DNA of 64,000 bases from Hymenopus coronatus (GCA_030762935.1 CM060884.1:77853696-77917695), one strand, 5' to 3'; positions 1 through 11,465 are shown, counted from the first letter of the stretch. Numbers and translations: made by a program. The notes: a model not told the origin generated them from the letters alone.

Positions 1-752
1 CTTCATGCTAATCGAGAAAAACTAGCAGAAATAGTCTTATTACTTTCTCCCTTGTAAGTAGAAGTGAAATAAGGCAGTACCATAGGTTCAACTGATAGTC
101 AAAAGCTGGTTGCTATGTGACAAGTTCCTTTGTTTGTGTGGACAGCAGTTGACAAATTCCTGTATGAGAAATGTGTAAGTTTTGTAAAGCTGAAACCAAT
201 AACAAGGAATATCTGAAAAACGACCAAATCTACGAAAAAGATGTGTATAACACAAATTGTGTGTTTTAACGTGCTCTGCATTTTTTGTGTGGTAAGTTTT
301 TGTGCATCTCTTACTGTTTAGCAGTTGTGCAAAGTTCCGTAAAATTCATCCAGAATAAAGTGGTCTTCAGAGGCTATTCCCAAAAAAATCAAGATATACA
401 TGTTGTCAGGTAAATATCTTTAATATACGATATTTTTATTAAAATCGTTAGACATTTTTGAGAAAGTAAAAATTGTCGAAAAAAGTTCCATGTAAAGTTT
501 CTTGAAAATCTTCGTGTCGCATCCTTGGAAGATACCAAACCTAAATACCAAGTTTGGTTTTTAACGGACCTTTCGCTTTTGAGCTATGCGGTCCACACAC
601 ACATACACACACGGACATTTTTGTTAAAATGTTTTTTTTGGATTAAAGGGGCCTCAGAACATCTATTTCCGGTGAAATTTCGGTATTGAATTTTTGGATG
701 CATTACAATAACTTCTCTATACACTATGGACATAGTACGTGTAGAGAAAGTG
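1..752 (+). mobile_element. HPE copy 1 (cut by window start)
   Basis: Dispersed hairpin-ended element, hairpin end on the right at about 711-752 (ACTATGGACATAGT core flanked by TTCTCTA and TAGAGAA). The left end lies outside the window. A (CA)n-rich tract at about 592-615 sits where most copies have it. It matches the complete copies at 16362-17232 and 18932-19808 on the opposite strand throughout. Short open frames here are accidental. Confidence 0.85.
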
Positions 753-783
753 AAAAGACAAACTTAAGCAATTTCGGAACATT

Positions 784-3700
784 GTTACTTTCTCTATCCC
801 GTATGTAGAATGTACATAGTGGATACAGAAGGTGTTGCATTCCGCCCAAAAATCCCATGTTGACATTTCACTGGAAATATATATTTTGGGCACACCTGAG
901 TCCGAAAGAAGCATTTTAAGAAAAAAGTCCGTGTGTGTGTGTGTGCTCAAAAACGCATAGCTCAAAAACGAAAAGACCGAATACCAAACTCGGTATTGAG
1001 GTTTAGTATCTTTCAAGGATGCGATACGAAGATTTTCAAGAAAATCCCCGCACTACAAACTACCCTTTACATGAAACATTTTTCGAAAATTTTGATTTTT
1101 CCTAAAATGGTTCTAAGGATTTTGATTAAAATACAGTATATTAAAGACATTCACATCCCAACTAAAATGTAAATACTGAATTTTCTAGGAATAGCCTCTG
1201 AAGAACTTTTTATGCTTGATGAATTTTGCCGAAGTTTGTTTAACTGCTAAACGTAAGAGATAGTCAAAATATTACTGCGCAACAAATGTATGTAGAGCTC
1301 GTCAAAACGCACGATTTATGTCTTTTAGATTGTTGTTGTGAGGCATACTGTTCCGAGGTATTCCCTGTTATTAATTTATGTCGTTTAGATTCTTGTTGTG
1401 AGGCATACTGTTCCGAGGTATTCCCTGTTATTAATTTATGTCTTTTAGATTCTTGTGAGGCATACTGTTCCGAGGTATTCCCTGTTATTAATTTGTCTTT
1501 TAGATTCTTGTTGTGAGGCATACTGTTCCGAGGTATTCCCTGTTATTAATTTATGTCGTTTAGATTCTTGTTGTGAGGCATACTGTTCCGAGGTATTCCC
1601 TGTTATTAATTTATGTCTTTTAGATTCTTGTGAGGCATACTGTTCCGAGGTATTCCCTGTTATTAATTTGTCTTTTAGATTCTTGTTGTGAGGCATACTG
1701 TTCCGAGGTATTTCCTGTTATTAATTTGTCTTTTAGATTCTTGTTGTGAGGCATACTGTTCCGAGGTATTCCCTGTTATTAATTTATGCCGTTTAGATTC
1801 TTGTTGTGAGGCATACTGTTCCGAGGTATTCCCTGTTATTAATTTATGTCTTTTAGATTCTTGTTGTGAGGCATACTGTTCCGAGGTATTCCCTGTTATT
1901 AATTTATGTCTTTTAGATTGCTGTTGTGAGGCATACTGTTCCGAGGTATTCCCTGTTATTAATTTATGTCTTTTAGATTGCTGTTGTGAGGCATACTGTT
2001 CCGAGGTATTCCCTGTTATTCATTTATGTCTTTTAGATTGCTGTTGTGAGGCATACTGTTCCGAGGTATTCCCTGTTATTCATTTATGTCTTTTAGATTG
2101 CTGTTGTGAGGCATACTGTTCCGAGGTATTCCCTGTTATTCATTTATGTCTTTTAGATTGCTGTTGTGAGGCATACTGTTCCGAGGTATTCCCTGTTATT
2201 CATTTATGTCTTTTAGATTGCTGTTGTGAGGCATACTGTTCCGAGGTATTCCCTGTTATTCATTTATGTCTTTTAGATTCTTGTTGTGAGGCATACTGTT
2301 CCGAGGTATTTCCTGTTATTAATTTGTCTTTTAGATTCTTGTGAGGCATACTGTTCCGAGGTATTCCCTGTTATTCATTTATGTCGTTTAGATTCTTGTT
2401 GTGAGGCATACTGTTCCGAGGTATTCCCTGTTATTAATTTATGTCTTTTAGATTGCTGTTGTGAGGCATACTGTTCCGAGGTATTCCCTGTTATTAATTT
2501 ATGTCTTTTAGATTCTTGTGAGGCATACTGTTCCGAGGTATTCCCTGTTATTAATTTATGTCTTTTAGATTCTTGTTGTGAGGCATACTGTTCCGAGGTA
2601 TTCCCTGTTATTAATTTATGTCTTTTAGATTCTTGTGAGGCATACTGTTCCGAGGTATTCCCTGTTATTAATTTATGTCTTTTAGATTCTTGTTGTGAGG
2701 CATACTGTTCCGAGGTATTCCCTGTTATTAATTTATGTCTTTTAGATTCTTGTGAGGCATACTGTTCCGAGGTATTCCCTGTTATTAATTTATGTCTTTT
2801 AGATTCTTGTGAGGCATACTGTTCCGAGGTATTCCCTGTTATTAATTTATGTCTTTTAGATTGCTGTTGTGAGGCATACTGTTCCGAGGTATTCCCTGTT
2901 ATTAATTTATGTCTTTTAGATTCTTGTGAGGCATACTGTTCCGAGGTATTCCCTGTTATTAATTTATGTCTTTTAGATTGCTGTTGTGAGGCATACTGTT
3001 CCGAGGTATTCCCTGTTATTAATTTATGTCTTTTAGATTCTTGTGAGGCATACTGTTCCGAGGTATTCCCTGTTATTAATTTATGTCTTTTAGATTCTTG
3101 TTGTGAGGCATACTGTTCCGAGGTATTCCCTGTTATTAATTTATGTCTTTTAGATTCTTGTGAGGCATACTGTTCCGAGGTATTCCCTGTTATTAATTTA
3201 TGTCTTTTAGATTCTTGTTGTGAGGCATACTGTTCCGAGGTATTCCCTGTTATTAATTTATGTCTTTTAGATTCTTGTGAGGCATACTGTTCCGAGGTAT
3301 TCCCTGTTATTAATTTATGTCTTTTAGATTCTTGTTGTGAGGCATACTGTTCCGAGGTATTCCCTGTTATTAATTTATGTCTTTTAGATTCTTGTGAGGC
3401 ATACTGTTCCGAGGTATTCCCTGTTATTAATTTATGTCTTTTAGATTCTTGTGAGGCATACTGTTCCGAGGTATTCCCTGTTATTAATTTATGTCTTTTA
3501 GATTCTTGTGAGGCATACTGTTCCGAGGTATTCCCTGTTATTAATTTATGTCTTTTAGATTCTTGTGAGGCATACTGTTCCGAGGTATTCCCTGTTATTA
3601 ATTTATGTCTTTTAGATTGCTGTTGTGAGGCATACTGTTCCGAGGTATTCCCTGTTATTAATTTATGTCTTTTAGATTCTTGTGAGGCATACTGTTCCGA

Positions 3701-4495
3701 GGTATTCCCTGTTATTAATTTATGTCTTTTAGATTGCTGTTGTGAGGCATACTGTTCCGAGGTATTCCCTGTTATTAATTTATGTCTTTTAGATTCTTGT
3801 GGGGCATACTGTTCCGAGGTATTCCCTGTTATTAATTTATGTCGTTTAGATTGCTGTTGTGAGGCATACTGTTCCGAGGTATTCCCTGTTATTAATTTAT
3901 GTCTTTTAGATTCTTGTGAGGCATACTGTTCCGAGGTATTCCCTGTTATTAATTTATGTCGTTTAGATTCTTGTTGTGAGGCATACTGTTCCGAGGTATT
4001 CCCTGTTATTAATTTATGTCGTTTAGATTGCTGTTGTGAGGCATACTGTTCCGAGGTATTCCCTGTTATTAATTTGTCTTTTAGATTCTTGTTGTGAGGC
4101 ATACTGTTCCGAGGTATTCCCTGTTATTAATTTGTCTTTTAGATTCTTGTTGTGAGGCATACTGTTCCGAGGTATTCCCTGTTATTAATTTATGTCGTTT
4201 AGATTCTTGTTGTGTGGCATACTGTTCCGAGGTATTCCCTGTTATTAATTTGTCTTTTAGATTCTTGTTGTGAGGCATACTGTTCCGAGGTATTCCCTGT
4301 TATTAATTTAATTTTAAAGTACACAGACAGGAAGTGTCCGTTTCTGTTTTGTTGTACTCCCGGCCAAGCATATTGCAATGGCATGCGCATAACGATAGAT
4401 TTTAAAACATTGACACTCACCTTAGCATTGTGTATTTCCTTTCTACTTATAAAGAAATCTCGATCAGCCTGCTGTACAAAGAAGAATAATCACTG
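784..4495 (-). mobile_element. HPE copy 2, expanded by a 60-bp tandem array
   Basis: The hairpin end is on the left (784-825), only about 30 bases from the hairpin end of copy 1, so the two copies lie head to head. HPE sequence runs from 784 to about 1317, is replaced by about 50 copies of one internal segment (1318-4312), then resumes in phase at 4313 with HPE sequence (AAGTACACAGACAGGAAGTG). It continues, with a deletion, to about 4495. The array therefore arose inside this copy. Confidence 0.8.
1318..4312. repeat. 60-bp tandem array derived from HPE (about 50 units)
   Basis: Monomers of 60 bp, with 57-bp (loss of TTG) and 58-bp (loss of AT) variants. Each contains GAGGCATACTGTTCCGAGGT. 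From about 2460 to 3420, 60- and 57-bp units often alternate, forming a 117-bp dimer. The monomer aligns with the unamplified HPE segment at 38774-38835 (TTGTTGTGGAGGTAACTGTT, then CCGAGACATTCCTTGTTATT). Because 60 and 57 are divisible by three, both strands stay open over long stretches (2286-4097 plus, 2375-4102 minus). These frames repeat about 20 residues with no domain and are not genes. Confidence 0.95.
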
Positions 4496-4703
4496 GATAA
4501 CAATGAACATGCTCCTCTGCATATTTGAAGTGTTTCTGACTCATTGTTGTGCTGATCTCAAATATGTTATTATTTTTTCCAAATGGTGATGGTCATTAGG
4601 AATCTCGATTTGGTTTTCCTTACTTTTACAAGTGTAAGCAAATGATTGAATAATGTTATTGTTCTCCAAATGTTAATGTTTTTTCTTTTTTGTTATTTTT
4701 CAG
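4496..4703 (+). other. AT-rich intron-like stretch ending in a splice-acceptor-like site
   Basis: No gene is seen here. The stretch ends in a pyrimidine tract (TTTTTTGTTATTTTTCAG, ending at 4703) immediately before readable coding homology. It looks like the 3' end of an intron of the broken gene that follows, which would mean the gene copy was not retroposed from mRNA. Confidence 0.45.
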
Positions 4704-5040
4704 ATATATTTATCAAAAGAAGTTACTGCAAGAATTCACCGGATTATTGCTGCTGCGTCTGTGGATATGACATAAGGTCAAAGCAGAAGAAGTACAAAAG
4801 ACACTAAATATTATATAGCGTAGAGGACTTACTTTGGAGTTGGTATAGGAGACCAGGCTCCACGTGTCTGCTGTAAAACAACTTTGGAAAGATGACTTAG
4901 AGTATGGGAGCGCTCGTGGCGGCTCGTCGGTAGCAGCGGCAGAGTCACAATAACAGCTGACTGTCATATGACGTTGGGCAGTTGTCTGGTGGACTGTTGC
5001 TGCTTCTATAATTGAGGAATCTAAAATACTTTAAACGTTG
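4704..5040 (+). pseudogene. Broken zinc-ribbon-like multi-copy arthropod gene, first readable part
   Basis: From 4724 the frame reads YCKNSPDYCCCVCGYDIRSK and then hits a stop. After a frameshift it reads GIGDQAPRVCCKTTLER, another stop, and LRVWERSWRL. The CVCG knuckle, the GDQ..AP..CC block and the following tryptophan segment match, from memory, a large uncharacterised arthropod protein family that begins with two such cysteine pairs. Its function is not known to me. The candidate acceptor at 4701-4703 gives the exon start. At least two stops and a frameshift make it non-functional. The rest of the gene appears about 3 kb downstream (8005-8350), after two satellites and a hAT remnant. Family assignment is by recall, not by search. 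Confidence 0.6.
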
Positions 5041-6705
5041 CGTGGGGAAGTGATTACTTTTACATAGCAGCTGCAACAAATTCTCAGTGTCTTGTAGGGA
5101 AGTGATTACTTTTACATAGCAGCTGGAACAAATTCTCAGTGTCTTGTGGGGAAGTGATTACTTTTACATAGCAGCTGCAACAAATTCTCAGTGTCTTGTG
5201 GGGAAGTGATTACTTTTACATAGCAGCTGCAACAAATTCTCAGTGTCTTGTGGGGAAGTGATTACTTTTACATAGCAGCTGCAACAAATTCTCAGTGTCT
5301 TGTGGGGACGTGATTACTTTTACATAGCAGCTGCAACAAATTCTCAGTGTCTTGTGGGGACGTGATTACTTTTACATAGCAGCTGTAACAAATTCTCAGT
5401 GTCTTGTGGGGAAGTGATTACTTTTACATAGCAGCTGTAACAAATTCGCAGTGTCTTGTGGGGAAGTGATTACTTTTACATAGCAGCTGCTACAAATTCT
5501 CAGTGTCTTGTGGGGAAGTGATTACTTTTACATAGCAGCTGTAACAAATTCTCAGTGTCTTGTGGGGAAGTGATTACTTTTACATAGCAGCTGTAACAAA
5601 TTCGCAGTGTCTTGTGGGGAAGTGATTACTTTTACATAGCAGCTGCTACAAATTCTCAGTGTCTTGTGGGGAAGTGATTACTTTTACATAGCAGCTGTAA
5701 CAAATTCTCAGTGTCTTGTGGGGAAGTGATTACTTTTACATAGCAGCTGCTACAAATTCTCAGTGTCTTGTGGGGAAGTGATTACTTTTACATAGCAGCT
5801 GTAACAAATTCTCAGTGTCTTGTGGGGAAGTGATTACTTTTACATAGCAGCTGGAACAAATTCTCAGTGTCTTGTGGGGAAGTGATTACTTTTATATAGC
5901 AGCTGCAACAAATTCTCAGTGTCTTGTGGGGAAGTGATTACTTTTATATAGCAGCTGGAACAAATTCTCAGTGTCTTGTAGGGAAGTGATTACTTTTACA
6001 TAGCAGCTGGAACAAATTCTCAGTGTCTTGTGGGGAAGTGATTACTTTTATATAGCAGCTGCAACAAATTCTCAGTGTCTTGTGGGGAAGTGATTACTTT
6101 TACATAGCAGCTGGAACAAATTCTCAGTGTCTTGTAGGGAAGTGATTACTTTTATATAGCAGCTGCAACAAATTCTCAGTGTCTTGTGGGGAAGTGATTA
6201 CTTTTATATAGCAGCTGGAACAAATTCTCAGTGTCTTGTAGGGAAGTGATTACTTTTACATAGCAGCTGGAACAAATTCTCAGTGTCTTGTGGGGAAGTG
6301 ATTACTTTTATATAGCAGCTGCAACAAATTCTCAGTGTCTTGTGGGGAAGTGATTACTTTTATATAGCAGCTGGAACAAATTCTCAGAGTCTTGTAGGGA
6401 AGTGATTACTTTTACATAGCAGCTGGAACAAATTCTCAGTGTCTTGTTGGGAAGTGATTACTTTTACATAGCAGCTGCTACAAATTCTCGGTGTCTTGTA
6501 GGGAAGTGATTACTTTTACATAGCAGCTGTAACAAATTCTCAGTGTCTTGTAGGGAAGTGATTACTTTTACATAGCAGCTGGAACAAATTCTCAGTGTCT
6601 TGTTGGGAAGTGATTACTTTTACATAGCAGCTGCTACAAATTCTCGGTGTCTTGTAGGGAAGTGATTACTTTTACATAGCAGCTGTAACAAATTCTCAGT
6701 GCCTT
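5041..6705. repeat. 52-bp tandem array (about 32 units)
   Basis: The unit contains GGGGAAGTGATTACTTTTAC followed by ATAGCAGCTG and AACAAATTCTCAGTGTCTTG. Units differ by scattered substitutions (GGGG/AGGG/TGGG; CAGCTGCAAC/GGAAC/GTAAC/CTACA). Variant patterns recur at multiples of 52 (for example 260 bp between the segments at about 5950 and 6210, and 156 bp between about 6421 and 6577), which points to block duplication by unequal exchange. I find no HPE source for this monomer. No open frame of interest. Confidence 0.95.
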
Positions 6706-6719
6706 ACAAAGTGCTTATG

Positions 6720-7065
6720 GTGGAGCGATGATTACGTTGAAGTATTAATGGAAATTGAAAATGAATTCAATTCTAGATTTCAAAACCTTGACTCACTTGA
6801 GAAGGAATTTCAAATTCTCGCAATAATTCCTTGCTCAACATCAGTTGAAACGTGTCTCAGCTTGAACTTGTTGATCTTCAGTGAGATATAAGAGCTGAAG
6901 ATCGTTTCACTGACCTGAATGATTTTTACTAGACTGTACCTCAACAAAAATACACAGGCTAAATGCGAAAATGATGTCAATGTTTAGTTCGACATCACAC
7001 GCCTGTGAACAACTGTTTTCTATCTGAACAGGTATTGAACATCTATGACTGATGTTTCATTAAGT
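6720..7065 (+). pseudogene. hAT-like transposase C-terminal remnant
   Basis: Translation gives ENEFNSRFQNLDSLEKEFQI, later FTDLNDFY, and finally KMMSMFSSTSHACEQLFSI, broken by frameshifts and stops. The last block corresponds to the hAT dimerisation region (the F.ST..CEQLFS type motif seen in ZBED/GTF2I-repeat-like hAT-derived proteins). The upstream block is the F..R...F....K.F.I region of the same proteins. Only the C-terminal portion is present; no zinc finger, catalytic region or terminal inverted repeats are visible. It sits between the 52-bp and 46-bp arrays. Family recognition is from motif memory. Confidence 0.6.
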
Positions 7066-7278
7066 TCAGTACTTTTTCTCTCAGCTGCCAATCACATAAA
7101 ACCACGTTTTGATGTGTTGGTAAAGAGACAAACATATAACTAGTTTGTAATCTGCTATAGAAGGCAATAATTTGTTTAAAATAAAAATTTTTGCTAACCA
7201 TAATTTAGTAAAATAATGTTTTGAGAAATACTTTATGAAATCTTGGACTTGTGTACGATACTTCTGGTAAACAAGAGC
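7066..7278. other. AT-rich spacer, nothing recognised
   Basis: Between the hAT remnant and the 46-bp array I see no domain, repeat or RNA signal. Short minus-strand frames run from the array into this stretch and are accidental. Confidence 0.5.
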
Positions 7279-7990
7279 GCTGCCAGGACCTGTATTCCGC
7301 TCGCGAGCACAAACCCTGTGCAGGGCTGCCAGGACCTGTACTCCACTCGCGAGCACTAACCCTGTGCAGGGCTGCCAGGACCTGTACTCCACTCGCGAGC
7401 ACTAACCCTGTGCAGGGCTGCCAGGACCTGTACTCTGCTCGCGAGCACTAACCCTGTGCAGGGCTGCCAGGACCTGTACTCTGCTCGCGAGCACTAACCC
7501 TGTGCAGGGCTGCCAGGACCTGTACTCCACTCGCGAGCACTAACCCTGTGCAGGGCTGCCAGGACCTGTACTCCACTCGCGAGCACTAACCCTGTGCAGG
7601 GCTGCCAGGACCTGTACTCCGCTCGCGAGCACTAACCCTGTGCAGGGCTGCCTTAGAGGATCTGTACTTCGCTCGCGAGCACAAACCCTGTGCAGGACTG
7701 CCAGGACCTGTACTCCACTCGCGAGCACTAACCCTGTGCAGGGCTGCCAGGACCTGTACTCCACTCGCGAGCACTAACCCTGTGCAGGGCTGCCAGGACC
7801 TGTACTCCGCTCGCGAGCACAAACCCTGTGCAGGGCTGCCAGGACCTGTACTCCACTCGCGAGCACTAACCCTGTGCAGGGCTGCCTTAGAGGATCTGTA
7901 CTCCGCTCGCGAGCACAAACCCTGTGCAGGGCTGCCAGGACCTGTACTCCGCTCGCGAGCACTAACCCTGTGCAGGGCTGCCTTAGAGGA
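7279..7990. repeat. 46-bp GC-rich tandem array (about 15 units)
   Basis: The unit is GCTGCCAGGACCTGTACTCC followed by ACTCGCGAGCACTAACCCTG and TGCAGG. A minority variant replaces CCAGGACC with CCTTAGAGGATC (50 bp); the last occurrence of that variant leads directly into the flanking sequence near 7981. Each unit holds the palindrome CTCGCGAG with two CpGs, so the array is a CpG-dense island in an AT-rich window. Open frames on both strands are repeat artefacts. Confidence 0.95.
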
Positions 7991-8004
7991 TTTGCCTGTC
8001 TATT

Positions 8005-8350
8005 GCAGTTCCCAGAATTTGGAAGGATGATTGCTATTTCTGCACGGTTGACTTGTCATGTTTTAAAATATCGAGACATCGCTGCCGTTCCACATGGACA
8101 AGAGCTTCTTCTTGAACCACCTGGTAACTGCATTACCAATAAAACCTCTTATACTTGTCTGATAGTAACATTGTTGAGAACTCAATTAGAAAGCCATCTC
8201 AGAAGGAACTTGATGATCTAATGCTCGATCTGCCTTGACCAGAGTTCCTCGCATCTCGCCCACATGAGTGGAACATGCTGAACGCTGATTGCAGGGTCTC
8301 GAAATATAAGAACCGCCAAGAAACATTTGCACAGCACTATGATACGATGA
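8005..8350 (+). pseudogene. Broken zinc-ribbon-like gene, second readable part
   Basis: From 8005 the frame reads AVPRIWKDDCYFCTVDLS. A frameshift leads to RDIAAVPHGQELLLEPPGN, and a third frame gives KPSQKELDDLMLDLP, a stop, then FLASRPHEWNMLNADCRVSK and KNRQETFAQHYD. These blocks follow in the expected order for the family whose first part lies at 4704-5040: second cysteine pair (CYFC), proline-rich VPH..E....PP linker, then an ..LL....S.....R segment. TCTATTGCAG just before could be another splice acceptor. Three frames and an internal stop mark it as dead. Confidence 0.6.
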
Positions 8351-9705
8351 TTGCCTCTGTTACCATAGTAACATCAGCGTCTTTTTGATGCAATTGGAAG
8401 AGAACACAATCACACAAAGACCGTTCGACTAGCAGTTGAAACTCAGGAACAAAATATGTTACCCAGTGTAATCTTTTGTAAGGAATCTGTAGAACAGCTA
8501 GAGAAAATCATGAGATCAGTGATTGTGAGGAGGATCTTGATGGTGTATTGATCTGTCTTGACTGACGTAGGCAGGCACCAGATCGTTGGACTACGTAAGA
8601 TTATTTTTACTACGCTCGCACTTGTTCTTGGGCGCTCGACTTGCTAGTCTTCAATCGGTAGGTTTCGGGCAAACGGGGACTTGTCTTCGGGATGAGGAAA
8701 GGAGATAAAGGTACAGCCGCCTCGCCAACACCTGAGCTGATAGCGCCGCTGTCTCACCGATAGCCAGCACCGTTGTTCGGGAGTTCCCTAGATACCTTCC
8801 CACCCGACACTTCCTCCCAGTCGCGGTGGCCTTCCTCCCAGACAGCCACTCTCATTTCCAACGTCGCTTTCAGAATACAGCTTCAGGAGTAAGCCGAACT
8901 GGAAGCAGCCTTGACGTCGGGGTTTCCCTTGTAAGGGCGGCACCTGACGGAAGAGCACAATCGGCCACATTCACGAAGACTGGTGCTACTAATGTGGCAC
9001 ACCACTAAGTGCACTGTGATGTGGCATGGGACATTTCACCGGGCAGGCTCTCTACCTGAGGAGCAGTCAGGAACCCGCTGGTCTACTCCAACGCCGATGC
9101 CACAATTACAACTGGATGCCGTTCAGGATCTCCAAACGGAAGTCCTGGACAAACGTGCGCGGATACTCCAGCATCACCGGGAAACTGAAGACGCTCGCAG
9201 TACAGTCAATGTCGCTCAGCAAACCACCACCGCTTGCGTAGCCAGAAAGGTAGATCGTGTCAACAGCGCTTCTGAAGGTGGTTATTGAACGTGATATCTA
9301 CTTGTACACAAAACAAACCGGCGAACTTGCAAGACCACCTTTAACCTTCCAATCCCTTGACTTTTCTTTTATTTCTCTAGGCTATGTACGCCACGACACA
9401 CATACGCCAGCGTCCAACTTTTGTCCGACTAAGGTGGACAGCAACTCCTTTCCTTGATAATCATTCAGGTGAAGGTTTTTATTCGGTAGAACCCGACACT
9501 CCGGGTTGGTCTACAAGGTCGTTATTTCCTCCACCTAAAAAAAAAATTAGGCAATCTCGGAAGAAGAGAGTGACAGATAAACACCTGACATTTTCATTCT
9601 TTCTGTAGATCTCAGATACACATGCGCTGTGTTTTGTTTCATAATTCAACTAGTTCGCGGTAAATTAATCGCCAATTCAATACATCAAAAAGTCTGGTGT
9701 GGTCA
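8351..9705. other. Unassigned 1.35 kb, less AT-rich than its surroundings
   Basis: Holds modest overlapping frames (8826-9008 and 8983-9288 plus; 8788-8970 minus; 9384-9608 plus), none of which I recognise. About 8580-9300 is clearly richer in G+C than its neighbours and could be a degenerate coding or retroelement segment. No repeat shared with the rest of the window was found. Confidence 0.4.
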
Positions 9706-11160
9706 GCACTTTAAGAAAAAGGTCCATGTGTGTGTGAGGGAGAGACAAAAACGCCTTGTTATTCCTTTAAACATTGAAATTGCAATGACAATCACATAAC
9801 GACAGTTTTTAAAACATTTGACTGTCACTTTAGCATAGCACATTCCTTTAGTTCCCTTCTACTTACAAGTAACTAGGTAATAATAAAACATATGACTATC
9901 ACTTTACATAGCACATTCCTTTAGTTCCCTTCTACTTACAAGTAACTAAGTAATAATAAAACATATGACTGTCACTTTAGCATAGCACATTCCTTTAGTT
10001 CCCTTCTACTTACAAGTAACTAAGTAATAATAAAACATTTGAATATCACTTTACATAGCACATTCCTTTAGTTCCCTTCTACTTACAAATAACTAAGTAA
10101 TAATAAAACATATGACTGTCACTTTACATAGCACATTCCTTTAGTTCCCTTCTACTTACAAGTAACTAAGTAATAATAAAACATATGACTGTCACTTTAG
10201 CATAGCACAATCCTTTAGTTCCCTTCTACTTACAAGTAACTAAGTAATAATAAAACATATGACTATCACTTTAGCATAGCACATTCCTTTAGTTCCCTTC
10301 TACTTACAAGTAACTAAGTAATAATAAAACATTTGACTGTCACTTTAGCATAGCACATTCCTTTAGTTCCCTTCTACTTATAAGTAACTAAGTAATAATA
10401 AAACATTTGACTGTCACTTTAACATAGCACATTCCTTTAGTTCCCTTCTACTTATAAGTAACTAAGTAATAATAAAACATATGACTATCACTTTAGCATA
10501 GCACATTCCTTTAGTTCCCTTCTACTTACAAGTAACTAAGTAATAATAAAACATTTGACTGTCACTTTAGCATAGCACATTCCTTTAGTTCCCTTCTACT
10601 TACAAGTAACTAAGTAATAATAAAACATTTGACTGTCACTTTAGCATAGCACATTCCTTTAGTTCCCTTCTACTTATAAGTAACTAAGTAATAATAAAAC
10701 ATTTGACTGTCACTTTAGCATAGCACATTCCTTTAGTTCCCTTCTACTTATAAGTAACTAAGTAATAATAAAACATATGACTATCACTTTAGCATAGCAC
10801 ATTCCTTTAGTTCCCTTCTACTTACAAGTAACTAAGTAATAATAAAACATTTGACTGTCACTTTAGCATAGCACATTCCTTTAGTTCCCTTCTACTTACA
10901 AGTAACTAAGTAATAATAAAACATATGACTGTCACTTTAACATAGCACATTCCTTTAGTTCCCTTCTACTTATAAGTAACTAAGTAATAATAAAACATAT
11001 GACTATCACTTTAGCATAGCACATTCCTTTAGTTCCCTTCTACTTACAAGTAACTAGGTAATAAGAACATTCTGCCAATCTTTATCTCGAATTAGCATTG
11101 TGTAGAAAGAAGAATAAGTTTGTAGAGGAGTTCGAGGAAGTCTGAGAATGTATTATATCA
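9706..11160 (-). mobile_element. HPE copy 3, internally deleted and expanded by a 73-bp array
   Basis: Begins inside the element near the (GT)n tract (CACTTTAAGAAAAAGGTCCA), jumps over the middle of the element, and continues with the segment AATGACAATCACATAACGAC. It then runs into about 17 copies of the next internal segment before finishing with the normal end (ATAAGAACATTCTGCCAATC to about 11160). No hairpin end is present. Confidence 0.8.
9810..11063. repeat. 73-bp tandem array derived from HPE (about 17 units)
   Basis: The unit reads TAAAACATTTGACTGTCACT, then TTAGCATAGCACATTCCTTT, then AGTTCCCTTCTACTTACAAG, then TAACTAAGTAATA; 72-bp variants lack one G. The same segment exists once in the unexpanded HPE copy at 38951-39022. 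The array is entered and left in phase with HPE sequence, so it is an in-place amplification of a different part of the element from the 60-bp array. Confidence 0.95.
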
Positions 11161-11171
11161 GTTTTGTTTGC

Positions 11172-11465
11172 CCTATCACGGTGGTCTCCTTAGCGCGGTG
11201 GTAGCAGGAGACCTACGTTCGATTCCCGGTACCGGCGCGATGATATTACCCTCGCTGGGAAACCTGGACCGGGGTTCACTCAGCCTCGTGAGGAGCTGCT
11301 TGTTGGAGAAGTAGCGGCTCCAGGTCATGAGGACCGCATTTACCGGCCGGGAGGGATTGTGGCGCTGACCTAATCTCACCCTCCAATACTGCTCCCCACC
11401 GTGACGTCTGTCATGGGGGACGCAGCGGTCGGGCGGAGGCCAAGGTTCCTTGTGAGCTGTCATGA
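11172..11465 (+). mobile_element. tRNA-derived SINE (family A)
   Basis: The head has an A-box-like TTAGCGCGGTGGTAGCAG and a B-box-like GTTCGATTCC at 11217-11226, as expected for an internal Pol III promoter. A non-tRNA body of about 230 bp follows (GGAAACCTGGACCGGGGTTC and onward) to about 11465. Only one copy is in the window. Minus-strand frames across it are accidental. Confidence 0.6.

Noticed and set aside
784..825. HPE hairpin as an intrinsic transcription terminator or a Helitron CTRR end
   Set aside because: Bacterial-type terminators do not apply here, and no CTRR follows the hairpin, so a canonical Helitron is not supported (a Helentron-type remains possible).
2286..4102. Cysteine-rich repeat protein (plus) or Q/S-rich repeat protein (minus) genes
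   Set aside because: Both frames are products of a tandem repeat whose unit is non-coding HPE sequence; they lack any domain and are broken by 58-bp units.
1318..11063. CRISPR-like arrays
   Set aside because: Units are contiguous repeats without unique spacers, and the genome context is eukaryotic.
11176..11463. 95-residue minus-strand protein
   Set aside because: Lies wholly within a tRNA-derived SINE; arginine/proline-rich only because of base composition.
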